From contig NC_060061.1 in assembly GCF_020283565.1 (NCBI RefSeq), forward strand, positions 3,604,010 to 3,668,009: 64,000 nucleotides of DNA, read 5' to 3'. How positions within the stretch are numbered: the first letter of the stretch is position 1; each line of letters opens with the position of its first letter. The notes beneath the pieces were generated by a model. It was not told the DNA's origin and ran no database searches. It was given only the letters and a program-made list of their open reading frames with translations. Of the stretch, positions 1 through 11,257 are shown piece after piece. A program made the position numbers and the translations under genes. This DNA comes from Trifolium pratense (taxonomy: Eukaryota; Streptophyta; Magnoliopsida; Fabales; Fabaceae).

Positions 1-2699
1 ATGGGATATTTAACTTTGGATTGGAGGTCTGGTTCATATCTGACGGGAGGTTTACCACGGTTAGAACGAGGTGGAAGATTATATTGGACATTAGTAGATT
101 CGGTGTTAGGTGTGTTGGTGGTATCATGCAAACAAGGATTAATTTCATTCAAAACAGAGTCAATTTCAGAATCAGAAACAAGATCAACTTCATCTATACT
201 TCTATCAGTAGGGAAAGGATCAAGAGTTACCTCTGTAGAGTCAAGTTGAACACGCGGAGAAGATTGAGCTAGTTGGTTATGATCAGGAGACGTTGTATTA
301 TCTATAGTTAATAGGTCCATATTTAGGATTGGCTCAGTACCTGCAGAGTGTTCCTCACAAGATAATTTATTTTCACGAAATAATTTTGTATTTGTGATGT
401 CAAACATACTAACATCATGATGCTGCACTTCACTCTCATTCCCCCCTTGAAGTGTAGAATCAACATAAAAAAAGTTATCTTCAAGAAATGTTACATCCAT
501 AGAAATATAAAATCTTTTTGATATTGGATGGTAAGCACGATAACCTTTTTGAGTTGATCCATACCCAACAAAGACGCATTTAATGGCTCGTTTATCAAGT
601 TTTGAACGTTGATGTGGGTGTAAGTGAACATATATAACACATCCAAAAATACGAGGTGGTAAATAAACAATAGGGGGAAGAACATGATGATCAGACAATA
701 CATCTAGTGGTCTTCTAAAGTTGTGAACACTAGAAGGGGTTCGATTAATCAAATAAACTGCAGAGTTCACAGCCTCGCCCCATAGATGACATGGAACATT
801 ACCATCTATTAGGAGTGATCTTGTCACCTCTAATATATGTCTATTTTTCCTCTCAGCCACTCCATTTTGTTGGGGTGAATATGGACATGTAGTTTGATGC
901 AAAATGCCTTTAGAGTTCAAGAACTCTGTTAATTCTTTTTTAAAATATTCCCCTCCATTGTCTGATCTAATAACCTTTATACATGTGTTAAATTGTGTTT
1001 CTATCATCTGATAAAACGAACGAAACACGTCATTCACATCACTTTTATGTTTAAGTAAATATACCCAAGTTACCCGAGTACAATCATCAACAAAACTGAT
1101 AAACCATTTTCTTCCATTATGCGTAGATTGTGGGGAAGGACCCCAAACATCTGTGTGTACTAATGAAAAAGGGAAAACAGATTTTTTATTGCTTAAGGGA
1201 AAAACAACACGATGGCTTTTTGCCATTACACAAGTTTCACAAAGAAAATCTGAAATATTGCATTTATGAAATAACGATGGAAATAATTTCTTTAGATAAC
1301 TAAAAGAAGGATGTCCCAATCTTCTATGCCATAGCCAAATTTCTTTTTTATTTTTATCTTGTATGAGATCACTCGCAAGATGAGCCAATGCTCCTTTATG
1401 GGCTTGTTGTGAGACTTTTTCAAGATAATACAACCCTTCATTGTGTCTACCACTGCCAATCTTCTCCTTGGTATGCATATTCTGAAAAAAACAATGGGTT
1501 GGATAAAACATAGCAACACAAGAATGTGACTTGGTTAATTTACTAACAGAGATAAGATTACAATTTAGAGTAGGAACAAATAAGACATCTGGTATTGATA
1601 GGGAAGGTGAGAGGGATACAGTACCAACACCTTCAATAGGAGATTTGACTCCATTGGCATTAATAATGACAGTTTTGGAACAATAAGGAGAAAAATTAGT
1701 AAATATGTGAGGATCACAAGTCATATGATCAGAAGCACCTGTATCAATTATCCAATCACTACTCCTAGTAACAACAGAAAGATTAAGAGCAGAGTTAGAT
1801 ATACCTGACTTTGTTACAAATCCAGTAGCAGTAGAAACATGGCCTTTAATATTTTCTGCCTTGTTATTGGAAGTAGATTTGCCTTTTGGGTGCCAATCTG
1901 GATAGCCATGGAGCTTAAAACATCCCTCAATGAAATGATTATCCCCATTACAGTGGGTACACTTGCGAACTCCTTTCTTAGGATACTTCTTGACAGCAAG
2001 GGCAGACCCCTCAGAAGACTCACTACCAAGCATAGCTTCTTGGCGATTTGCCTCAGCACAAACAATTGCATAAACAGCTTGAACGCTTGGGAGTGGAGTT
2101 GTAGCAAGAACACGACCACGGACTCCATCCAAGTGTGAATCCAAACCAGCCAAAAAAATATAAACACGCTGAGAATTAACAGTGTTGTTATATTTCTCAA
2201 CATCTTTAGTACACTCCATGGTACAATTTGCAATGGCATCATACTCTTGCCACAACCTTTTTAATTTTCCAAAATATATAATCACAGAGCCTCCATTTTG
2301 ATGAGTAGAAATTACCTCACGGTATAATTGATATGCCCTAGACGCATCTTGATTGACTGAATACGTCTCTTTGACGGTGTCCCATATTTCCTTCGCCGTA
2401 GCCAAACGAAGGAAGAGTGATCTGATGTCTTTGGTCATAGAGTCAAGAAGCCATGACTTAACCAAACAGTTTTCATCCTCCCATGTTTCATACTCATCAG
2501 ATTTCTCATCTTTTGGTGCAGCCTTTGTTCCAGAGACATAACCCCAACGTTTTCTGCCTCGGATCTTGTTTTGGGCGTTTAGTGACCACTCAGGGTAGTT
2601 GGTTCCGTCAAGTCGTTCAGGTGTAAGCGCGGAAGAATACTCCTGTAGATGGAGAGTAGTCGACCCAGCATCAGATTTATTTTTACTAGAAGACTCCAT
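1..2699 (-). mobile_element. Ty1/copia retrotransposon gag-pol, 5' part, open frame running off the left edge
   Basis: Reading down from the ATG at 2699, the frame is open for 899 codons to the window edge; I checked every line and found no stop. Seen in order: a copia-type Gag region, a CCHC zinc knuckle (C-x2-C-x4-H-x4-C, residues 247-260), the aspartic protease motif DTGAS at 319-323, the GAG-pre-integrase motif WLWHRRLGHPS (H458), and the integrase core with D517 (HTDVWG), D580 (SDNGGEYF) and E616 (GVAERKNR), which gives DD35E spacing. The last readable part is the linker before reverse transcriptase (RGKPPVRYEPD). Reverse transcriptase, RNase H and the 3' LTR must lie outside the window. 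The undamaged frame suggests a recent insertion. Certain as copia; lineage not assigned. Confidence 0.95.
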
Positions 2700-2755
2700 C
2701 AGAAATTACTCAAAGAAACCAAAGTAACCGATTCCAATATTAGGGATTTCGGTCA

Positions 2756-2769
2756 GGCTCGCGATACCA
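2756..2769 (-). promoter_or_regulatory. tRNA primer-binding-site-like sequence of the copia element
   Basis: The minus strand reads TGGTATCGCGAGCC just after the presumed LTR. Plant copia elements usually carry TGGTATCAGAGC here, complementary to initiator tRNA-Met. The match is good over the first seven bases and weaker after that. Confidence 0.55.
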
Positions 2770-2771
2770 TA

Positions 2772-2941
2772 TAGAAAAGTTTCAAAGAGAAAATTCTGAT
2801 ATATCTTATTATTCACAGAGGGCATAATTATATATACAACTTCTCTTCCTAATGTCTCTCCATAATAATAGGAGGCTTTAAAACTGAAAATTAAATTACA
2901 GCTATACAAATCAATTGATATAAAAAATATCTAGAATGACA
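2772..2941 (-). repeat. Probable 5' LTR of the copia element
   Basis: About 170 bp upstream of the gag ATG on the minus strand begins with TGTCATTC at 2941 and ends next to a primer-binding-site-like sequence. The 3' end reads ...TTTTCTA rather than the usual CA, so either the boundary is approximate or the end has mutated. The partner LTR is outside the window and cannot be compared. Confidence 0.55.
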
Positions 2942-3034
2942 CTAATTGACTTATTTCAACATAATATGATTTGAGAGTCGGTTCTGGCATTAATTTCAGC
3001 CTCCACAGATTGCATTTTTAACCTTTTAATACTT

Positions 3035-3512
3035 TTATTCATATAAAAACGGGTGACATTGACGCATTACAAACTAGAAGAGCAATGTTTGTGTTCTTAC
3101 CGCAAAACAAAGATACAACTCGCAAGTCGACATACTTTATCTTCTTGAGAATACCATTATTAACATAAAATTGGATTCGAATGAGAAATAAAAAAGATGA
3201 ATGACTTATGTTTGAGACGCTATAGTACATAAGATCAACACAAATATTAAGAATACATTTGTCTTAACTCAATCATACATGGATCTTCCCTCACTTCAAC
3301 GGTTCAACCTGAAACAAATTAAAAATATATGTAAGATTCAATCGAGTGAAAAATGAAAATTAATATATATATAGCTATAGTTATATAAATAATATAATTA
3401 GGTCGTGCTCGTTGTTAAATGGCTTTGCATCCTCTGGTTGATACATTTTTGGAACTAAGTATATCAAAAATGAGTTAGAGCAAATTGTTTGGATAAGGTT
3501 TTTTTTTTTTTT
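3035..3512 (-). pseudogene. PLAC8-family gene relic (3' flank, intron piece and first codons only)
   Basis: Three blocks match the intact minus-strand PLAC8 genes further right. 3035-3300 resembles their 3' flank and 3' UTR. About 3310-3400 resembles the intron after exon 1 (acctgaaacaaatta followed by gtaagattcaatc). 3413-3510 matches the start of exon 1 with its ATG and the sequence just upstream (gatacatttttggaactaag). All the coding exons that carry the Cys motifs are missing, so this copy cannot encode a PLAC8 protein. It extends the cluster leftward and shows that the duplicated unit included the flanks. Confidence 0.75.
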
Positions 3513-3519
3513 TTACAAA

Positions 3520-4265
3520 AAAATATGGATTCATTCACTCAAATTAAAATTACATCGATCATTACAAATTCAAGATTGCTAAAAACTGAAAAAAGGTGAA
3601 TTTACAAACAATCTTGCAGCACCTAGGTTAATAGCATACTACGGCATCATGAAAGTGCCTACAAATATGGCAACATAAAAGTAACCGGACTCTTTATACT
3701 CCCAGATCTGCAACGTTGACGTCCAAGTCTTCATCACATCTTAATGAGTTGAAGTAGATATGTCAATTTGAATCAACAAAATACCGTACTAAAATGAACC
3801 ACCAACAAACGCCGCACAAGACAACGTCAAACACAATGCAGTACAAGACGACGCCAAACACAACACCGCACAAGACGACGACAAACTTAAAAAACAAAAA
3901 CGAAAAAGCAAATATGTGTGGATAATCATTTATTTGAATGAAAAGGAAAGAAAAAACAATTCATAGGGGTGATTTTGGATCAAAAGGGTGTTGTTTGTTT
4001 TGGATTGCTGCTAATACTATATGGTTTTTTTTTTTGGAAAAGGCTGCAAACATGAATTTACTTGTCATATCGGCGGGTAGGAGTTTTAACTTTTGGCAAA
4101 TGCTAACATGTGTTTTAAGGCATTTGCACGGGACACGGTTCTTTCAATAAATTGTGTTACATTTCAATCGAACAAAATGATACTTGTTGATCCTGTATTG
4201 TCCATGACGTGTACATCGCATAAAAAATAATACTATCAAGATGTCTTAACTTATAGTACACTTAT
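3520..4265. other. No gene seen
   Basis: AT-rich intergenic DNA with a poly-T/poly-A stretch near 3500-3530 and a short purine-rich, weakly repetitive stretch at 3805-3910 (cgacgccaaacacaac-like). No credible coding frame. Confidence 0.6.
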
Positions 4266-4268
4266 AAC

Positions 4269-4457
4269 AAACTTTAAAAATAATATGTTGGTTCAGTGAT
4301 GATTGGCGCTGAACAAAATGGTAGGGATGACCGCGATTCGATCCCCCGCAACTGTAATTGAGAGGGGGCTGGAACCACTTGATGTCAGAACTGACCCCCG
4401 AACCAGATTCAACTGGTGGTGAAAAACCAAAAAAAAAAAAAAACTTTAAAAATAATA
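4269..4457 (+). mobile_element. tRNA-derived SINE with perfect 17-bp target site duplication
   Basis: The body at 4286-4440 starts gttggttcagtgatgattgg, holds a B-box-like gattcgatccc and the legume SINE phrase ggggctggaaccacttgatg, and ends in poly-A. It is flanked by perfect 17-bp direct repeats, aaactttaaaaataata, at 4269-4285 and 4441-4457. Such a long perfect duplication plus A-tail is diagnostic of retroposition by LINE machinery and indicates a fairly young insertion. Confidence 0.85.
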
Positions 4458-4751
4458 AGCATTTATTGATACATACCACTTAAAAATAGCAATTTTTCAA
4501 TCTCAGAGAGAGAGATGTTGCCAAAACAAGTGTTTTACGCGTGCGCATGATAGCTTTAGTTTTTGGTTGGTAATAAATTGGGCTTGGAGCAATTGGGCCA
4601 GATCCGGGTTGGGGTTAGTGAATCCAATATTGTTATTCCAAGAACCAACTAAGGCAAATTCAAATGTTTGAATTTTTCTTCCATGTCAAGCAACCTAAGT
4701 TGGCACCAAAGGCAAAGAATTAATATTTTTAAACGATGGTTTGGCAACAAT

Positions 4752-4910
4752 ATGGTTACATTAAGTCTCGTGAGCTTAGCTCAGTTGACATAGACATTGC
4801 ATTATATATGTAGGGGTCGGGGTTCGAACCCTGGTCATCCCACTTATCCACATTAAAAGTGGAATTTCTAGCCACTAGGCTACTTGACAACAAAAAATGG
4901 TTACATCAAG
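4752..4910 (+). mobile_element. Second tRNA-derived SINE (gagcttagctcagttg family) with 14-bp target site duplication
   Basis: The body at 4766-4896 has an A-box-like gagcttagctcagttg, a B-box-like ggttcgaaccc and the typical tail ctagccactaggctacttg followed by an A-rich end. Direct repeats at 4752-4765 and 4897-4910 (atggttacattaag and atggttacatcaag) differ at one base. It looks like a tRNA promoter but does not fold as a tRNA gene across its length. Confidence 0.8.
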
Positions 4911-4919
4911 ACACATAAG

Positions 4920-5600
4920 CAAACTTTTCCTAGAACTAATTTGGGTTTGTAGACTATTAAGATTAAGATAAGATTAAGACAATGTTCATTAGTAAATATA
5001 ATTAATGTTGTATATGGAAAAATTGTAAAATAAAAAAATAGAAATTAGAAGTTACTGTAAAAAATAGAAATTATATAAATATAATTTATAAAACCGTTTT
5101 TGTTTGCTAATAGTTTTTTTAAAAAATAAATAAATAAAAGTCATTGTATTAAAGAATGATAGCAAAATTGGACATGGCGTACAACATAAGAGATAAAAGA
5201 TTAACATATATAGGATATGATAAGAAATATGATAAGAAAACTAATTAATAGGCGTGTACATGTACATATATATATATATATATATAGGGTGTGGGGTTTT
5301 GTTGACTTTTGATTACTAATAGTTTAACTTTAACAAATGATGATAAGAAAATGAAGTTTAGTTTGTTCTCCCCCTTACTCTATAAATACATAAGATACAT
5401 TACATTGTATATCATATATTCACTCCCTTTTTGTCTCATTTATGCATCATCAAACGTAAACTCTGTCAAAATGGGTCTGGTTTGAACGGATATCCGTAGG
5501 TATGAGTTTTATTACCATGCCTACTCAAAAATCTCTAAAAAAAAAAGTTGTGCATCAAAATGAAGCTAATCTTGAACCAAAATATTATTTTTCATCTAAG
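4920..5600. other. Intergenic, (TA)n tract, no gene seen
   Basis: AT-rich DNA with a short (TA)n run at about 5267-5286. No supported coding region. Confidence 0.55.
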
Positions 5601-6212
5601 AGGTCAATTTGTTTGGTCACATAAGAAGCAGAGGATCTAAGGAAGTCCGTAACACGTTGAAGGAAAGAGGGTTTCCGCCAGAGTTGGGGTTTAGATCGCG
5701 GAAGTCTTCTTCAACTAGCAGAGCTCTCTTCCATTTACTGTGGCCGACGATGACTATGATCACAATATCGACATGGGGTTATTGCTCTAAGAAAGAAAAA
5801 GAATACCCATCTTGCTCATTTCCACTCTTTGAGGTAAAACTTTATGATTCATGAAATTTAGAGATGATATCTATCTTGGATGAGTAGTGGAACTAGTAAA
5901 ATCTTAAGATTTTCATGAGTCCCTTTCAAACTCTAACTTTAACAAATTTGGGGTTTTGTCTAATTCTTTTATCTATTAGTAGTGTGATCTTAAATAAGTT
6001 TTCACAAAAGCCGGAAGACATTGCTAGGAACGAAATTGATTCGTCATAGTTGTGTGTTGATGACGATCATTATCATTATCACCTTTGGCCGAATTGCTGA
6101 GATTTTTGACTAGGGATCGACCTGTAAGATATACATTTTCTTTTTAATATATAGTATTAATTAATTAATAATGAGATATTAGTAAAATAAATAAATAATG
6201 AGATATATTACA

Positions 6213-7798
6213 TATAGTAATTAATATTAATTATTGATATCTTCTTTTACACATGCACACACGTATGCATGCACGCAAGCGCGCACGCACATGTCATGTC
6301 GAATAAAATAAAAACTTAGATATAACATTATATATAAAAGAGTCTTTTCTGTATAACACAAATCTTCCTCAAACATTCTCTTCATTTTCTCATAACACAA
6401 ATTCCCTCAAACATTTTCTTCAAGCAAAATCCTCCAAAGCAATTCTTTCCTCATTTTCTCAAGGTTCCTTCTATTACTCTTCTCTATTTTTTTTACGTAC
6501 TGAATCATTACTTTTCGATTTTTTTTATCATTTATTGCATTTTTTTATCTCTGCAGATTTGTTCTTCGTTTTCTTCCTATTGTAAATGTAAATACACCAA
6601 CCATTTTTTATCAACTAAATAATTTATTATTATACCTGAATCATATTTATTTAATTTATTGGGAAAATATTTGTTCATGGAAAAATATTTTGTTTGTTTT
6701 TATTTTTTAGTTTAAGGACTCATATTTCACTTGATGATGATAATGTGACGAGAGAAAAGCCTTCTAAACCACCAATTAGTCCTTTAAATATTTTTTTTTC
6801 CTTTAAACTTTATAACCTCTTAACTGTATTTTTTTTCCTAAATATTCGCTTTTTTTTATTATGTATATCCTATTTTCAACTGGATATGTATAAATTTCTA
6901 TGTGTATGTAATTTTTTTTTATGATTTTTTTATTAATATTTGCATGTATGTTGAAGTATATCAAGAATTTTTTTTATATGTCTTTTCGAATAAAAACAAC
7001 AAAAAAAATAAATTATTCTTTAACTTTCCATATATGTTTGCTTGGGGTCTCTTGAGTGGTGAGATAAGTCCTGACCCGGGCTTGGGAGAAACAATAAGAT
7101 AGGATGGGGTATAATCAAAGTATTGGGCTAAGAATAGTCTTAGATCCCGATGCATGTGATATAATCCCGCTCAGTGGAGGCCTCATGATAGTAGTACTCT
7201 GTTGACATGAATAGTCATGTCGGCGTTATTACTTATCAATATGAGTGTCCCGAGAAGCTGAGAACCTTAGAAATCACATTAACCCATCTTGGCCTTTTTT
7301 AGGGCGTAGTGCGGTGGCTAACCAAGAATGGTCTTTGGAATTAGTCGATACGCGAGACTACACTCAAACGAGATTGTCTTAAGAATATTATTGGACTGGG
7401 AATTGGTTCTGTAAGCCGATGATATTCGAAAGACGATTGATGACTTTGGGAACTTGTTAGAACCCGTGATACATGTACAAGTGAACCATAGTCCTTACCA
7501 TGTGGGAGGGTTTTACCTTTGACTCCAACAAATTTCCTATCAAATCCAGCGTCAATCATCATCGAACCAACTAACGATTGGCAGTCCAAGTCACATTTAA
7601 TTATACCATTTTTTATTTAAAATTGCTCCTTGATGTTCCCATACTCCAGTCATTTCGATGATATTAATTAATATTAATTATTGATATCTTCTTTTACACA
7701 TGCACACATGTATGCATGCACGCAAGCGCGCACGCACATGTCGAATAAAATAAGAACTTAGATATAACATTATATATAAAGAGAGTCTTTTTTGTATA
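6213..7798. repeat. About 1.6-kb segment bounded by ~135-bp direct repeats
   Basis: 6213-6358 and 7660-7798 are near-identical direct repeats. They share attgatatcttcttttacac, an unusual alternating tract (catgcacgcaagcgcgcacg) and gaacttagatataacattat. The interior has an AT-rich part and a markedly more GC-rich part (about 7040-7600) with no long frame and no motif I recognise. Similarity extends a little left of the possible TG ends. A short LTR-like or terminal-repeat element is one reading, a local duplication another. Confidence 0.5.
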
Positions 7799-8219
7799 AA
7801 CATATCTCACAAAATTCTACGATACAAAAGATACAAATTAAAAACTATATCATATATATAACATTTGTTAGATATTCCATAACATCAAATCAAATTTTAT
7901 CATAAGTGTTACGTAATAAACATTAGCAATATTTTTATTCTTGTCACTATAACAAAACAAATGTCTCTTGGGTGACATCCAATAAAATTATAGTAACGAT
8001 ATAGGGACATAACAAAACAAAGCTACGCCATACATCACATATCTTATATATCTACTTGAAAATACCACATTACATAATAACATATATATAAAATTGGATT
8101 CTAAACAGAAGAAAACACAGGAATCACTCATGTTTGAGACAATAATATTGTATTTGAGATGATATATGGATCTTATAACTCACTTCTCCCAATCAAACAT
8201 GTGGATCTTATAACTCACT

Positions 8220-9514
8220 TCAACGGTACATGCCGGATACAACGGCCGGAGCAGTTGTAGACATAGCTATTCCTCGAGTTTGTTGCTCAACATTTCGATG
8301 CCACCCTAACCATTACAAAGTTCAATAAAAATAAACCAAACACATAAAAGAAATTTTACCAAAGAAAAAAAGGATCCTATGTAACCACAAAGATCCGTAT
8401 TTCAAATGTTAAAACATTTTTTCAAAACAAAGGACAACAAATACTACTAAACTAAGTCTAATTAATGCATGGTTCATTGTCATATATTATATGGTTGATA
8501 AATAAGAGTACTATATAGTATATAAATACATACCAATGACCATGTTAAATCCACGATTGTGAAGCTCACGATATTCTTGACATAAAGCGCAAGTCTCACA
8601 GCAGCAATGAATCATACAATCTGTACAATCATTTCCTTTCAAACCGTATTGTTCTCTCATCTTTGACCGGTAGCAACATGAATACAAGCAACAACACCCT
8701 AACACAAGGGAAATCAACGTATACAAAGTCCCACTATAACCACATGCTGCAAAATTAATTACTATATATATTAAGTTCACTCACAACAATTAATTGTGTT
8801 ATTGTCTCAACTTCTATATATTTTTTTTTTATAATAAAATTGAATTTGTTATAAGAAATGAATTAATGGGTATCTTACAAGTGGAACCCTTGTCAATGAT
8901 TTCAGCAATTCGGCCAAAAGTAATACATGGACACCAGAAAGTTAAGCAACCTGAAACAAATTAAATTAGACATATATGTAAGATTCAATCAAGTGAAAAT
9001 TGAAGATTAATATATAACTATGGATATAATTTTTTAAATGATCGGTGTTTTGTTATACAGAAAGGTTTAATGGTTCAATTTGTTGCTCGTCTACTTTTCT
9101 ATATGTAATTATCTTAATATATAACTATAGCTAGCTACATACATAATATAATAATATAATTAGCTTCTTCAAAAAAAATAATATAATTAGTTGAGTTAAT
9201 TAAAGAGAGGGGGGTACTCAATTACATATTTCAACATTAGAGCAACAATTACAAAGATTGGTGGACCATTCAACTAGAGGTTTAGACGGAGGAGGCGCGT
9301 AGTCCGTTGTTGTGGCACCGGAGTACGCGGTTGATGTACTGCTGTTGAAGTTCACCGGAAAACCTGTGATGGTGGCTGATGGTGGTGCATACATCGATGT
9401 TGTGGCACCGGAGTACGCTGCTGATGTATTGTTGTTGACGCTCACCGGAAAACCTGTGGTGGCGGCTGATGGTGGCTGATTGGATAATGGCTTTCCATCC
9501 TCTGGTTGATACAT
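8220..9514 (-). CDS. PLAC8 family protein, copy 1 (cell number regulator/PCR-like), 219 aa
   Basis: Coding exons: 9514-9226, 8950-8879, 8746-8534 and 8305-8220. All junctions are GT-AG and in frame. PLAC8 proteins are small Cys-rich membrane proteins; plant members include tomato FW2.2 and cell number regulators (organ size) and the PCR proteins (cadmium, zinc or calcium handling). Seen here: a Pro/Ser/Thr-rich N-terminus, then CCLTFWCPC (the CC-x4-CPC hallmark) where exon 1 meets exon 2, a hydrophobic stretch in exon 3 ([20 protein letters not shown]) and a second Cys-rich segment [20 protein letters not shown]. Exons 2, 3 and 4 are 72, 213 and 86 nt, as in copies 2 and 4. Exon 1 is 90 bp longer than expected because of an internal tandem duplication. 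The fold and family are clear; the substrate or role of this copy is not. Confidence 0.93.
9309..9488 (-). repeat. 90-bp in-frame tandem duplication inside exon 1 of PLAC8 copy 1
   Basis: The phrase gttgtggcaccggagtacg recurs at 9309 and 9399, exactly 90 bp apart, and similarity continues through each unit. In protein terms it is two ~30-residue units, each with TGFPV and [16 protein letters not shown] followed by YAPP. PLAC8 copy 2 has a single unit. Confidence 0.88.
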
Positions 9515-9590
9515 TTTGGAACTAAGTATCAAAAAATGAGTTGGAGGAAATTGTATGGATAAGAGTGTGTATAGTGTGAAGATGTGAATG

Positions 9591-9597
9591 ATTTATA
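9591..9597 (-). promoter_or_regulatory. TATA box of PLAC8 copy 1
   Basis: The minus strand reads TTTATAAATC about 80 bp upstream of the ATG. The same block sits in the same place before copy 2. Confidence 0.6.
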
Positions 9598-10039
9598 AAG
9601 AAATGTGGAACATTGTGAGTGTGGAATGGTTCAATGAAGATATTGAATGTTCAAAGTCATTTGTGAAACTTGTTCGTTACTTCCACAGTCAACTATTATT
9701 AAAGAAAACAAAATTTTCTTGACAAAAAAAAAATCATGTTATCTAGTGGCCCAAATTTTATTATCCTTTTTATGAGATCCTCTTCAAATTTTAAGAAGCG
9801 TTTATTAATATTTTTCAAAAACAAAAATTATTAGATGAAGAAAATTAAAATATCAATTATTTATTCTCTTTTTCTTTTGAGTACAAAAAGGGGGCAAAGT
9901 CCCAAAAAATTAGAAGATCCACAATTGACCTATAGAGACGGAGGTATATACTCACCGTAGTCTTAACTCTTTGATCAATATCAATTTTTATAGACTCTAC
10001 TCTAACTTATAATTAGTTGAGAAAAGGATGAGGAACTTA

Positions 10040-10440
10040 CATTATATTTTTCGGGATAAGCAACCGTCAAAAAGACCGATGAACCATTCAACTAGAGGTT
10101 TAGGAGGAGGAGGAGGAGGAGGAGGACGTGTCCGATTCCACCATGAGGGACCTTAGTGCCTTGATGTATCGCCGACAGCATCAACGAACTATATGATTAT
10201 TGGACTAATGCTTTTGTACATCATTAAAATATATTTTTATATTGAGTCTAAATCATCCTTAAAAATTAAGGTAGTTTATAAAGTGAAAGATGTATCTTTT
10301 TATCAACTCCTATCGTGCCTTATAATTTTTTTTCTTAATACTAGTAATTATGTAGTAAAAATGAGTTAAAGCAAATTGTTTGGATAAGTGTGTTGTGTCT
10401 CCTTTTGTGCAACTTGTTCGTTACTTACTTCCACTACTAT
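10040..10440 (-). pseudogene. PLAC8 exon-1 relic between copies 1 and 2
   Basis: The minus strand at 10130-10045 translates as a Pro run followed by KPLVEWFIGLFDGC and a stop. This corresponds to the exon 1 end of the neighbours ([18 protein letters not shown]). At 10345-10440, sequence like the neighbours' 5' flank (aaaatgagttaaagcaaattg) survives. A (gga)n expansion lengthens the proline run. The middle of exon 1 and all later exons are missing, so this is a dead copy. Confidence 0.7.
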
Positions 10441-11257
10441 TATTGAAGAAAACAAAAATTGGAGTTTTTGTCAATGGACCGATCTGGATATCTATATTGC
10501 ACAAGTAGTTTTTGTAGATTAGTACTGCAATATTATAGTAAAATGAGCCAATCAGAATCCAGAAGTAGTTTAAATTGAAATTTTTGTCAAAGGACCAATC
10601 TGCATATAAATTACTGGTTTGTTCATAGCTTCTTTAAAAAAAAATTAAAAATGTCAATATTTTTTGTAAAAAAGGATTGAAACATTATTTGAATATAAAT
10701 TAAGAGAATCGCAAGAGCAATTTTGTTTAAATTGTGGTTGTCTCGGAGGAGGATGATGAGAATAAGGGAACACTAGTGTTGACTAGTTTGGAAACTGAGA
10801 AGAGTCGGGTCATGAGCTCAAAATGCTCTTATCACATGTGTTTATAGAATGTGAAGTTGTTCGCCTTGGTAACAACAAAGCTCGCAAGGTTCAATGTGTG
10901 AGTACGGTGTATGGTTCTCCTTAACATGTTTCACAACTATAAATTCCTTTTGTGAGATATGAGCTATGTTCCCAAATTTAAACCAAATTTGTTGGATTTG
11001 GCAGAATTTTGCACGGTGCATTGGTTACTAGAGAGTTATCAAAAGATCAAATCAAATGTTATCAAAAGTGTTACATAATAAACCTTGGCAATACTTTTAT
11101 TCATGTTACCGATGACACTTACACATTGCAAACTAGAGCAATGTGTGTTTTCACCGCAAATAGAAGGTACAACTCGTATCACATATCTTATCTTCTTGAG
11201 AATACCGTAATTGTACAGAGTAACATATAAAATTACACATATAGATCTTCCCTCACT

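Noticed and set aside
1814..2242. Minus-strand frame of 142 aa starting MMPLQIVPW
   Set aside because: It is an alternative frame of the copia Gag region. The true frame here reads LDSHLDGVRGR and CTHCNGDNHF.
4766..4896. tRNA gene
   Set aside because: A- and B-box-like motifs are present, but the sequence is flanked by target duplications, has an A-rich tail and does not give a full cloverleaf; it is a SINE.
5609..5854. Possible short exon (81 aa, plus strand) ending at a donor-like TTTGAG|GTAAAA
   Set aside because: No other exon, no family recognised and a non-ATG start. It may be a relic but cannot be supported.
6259..6300. CRISPR-like short repeats
   Set aside because: The acgcaagcgcgcacgcac tract is simple alternating sequence in a duplicated block, and the host is a plant nucleus.
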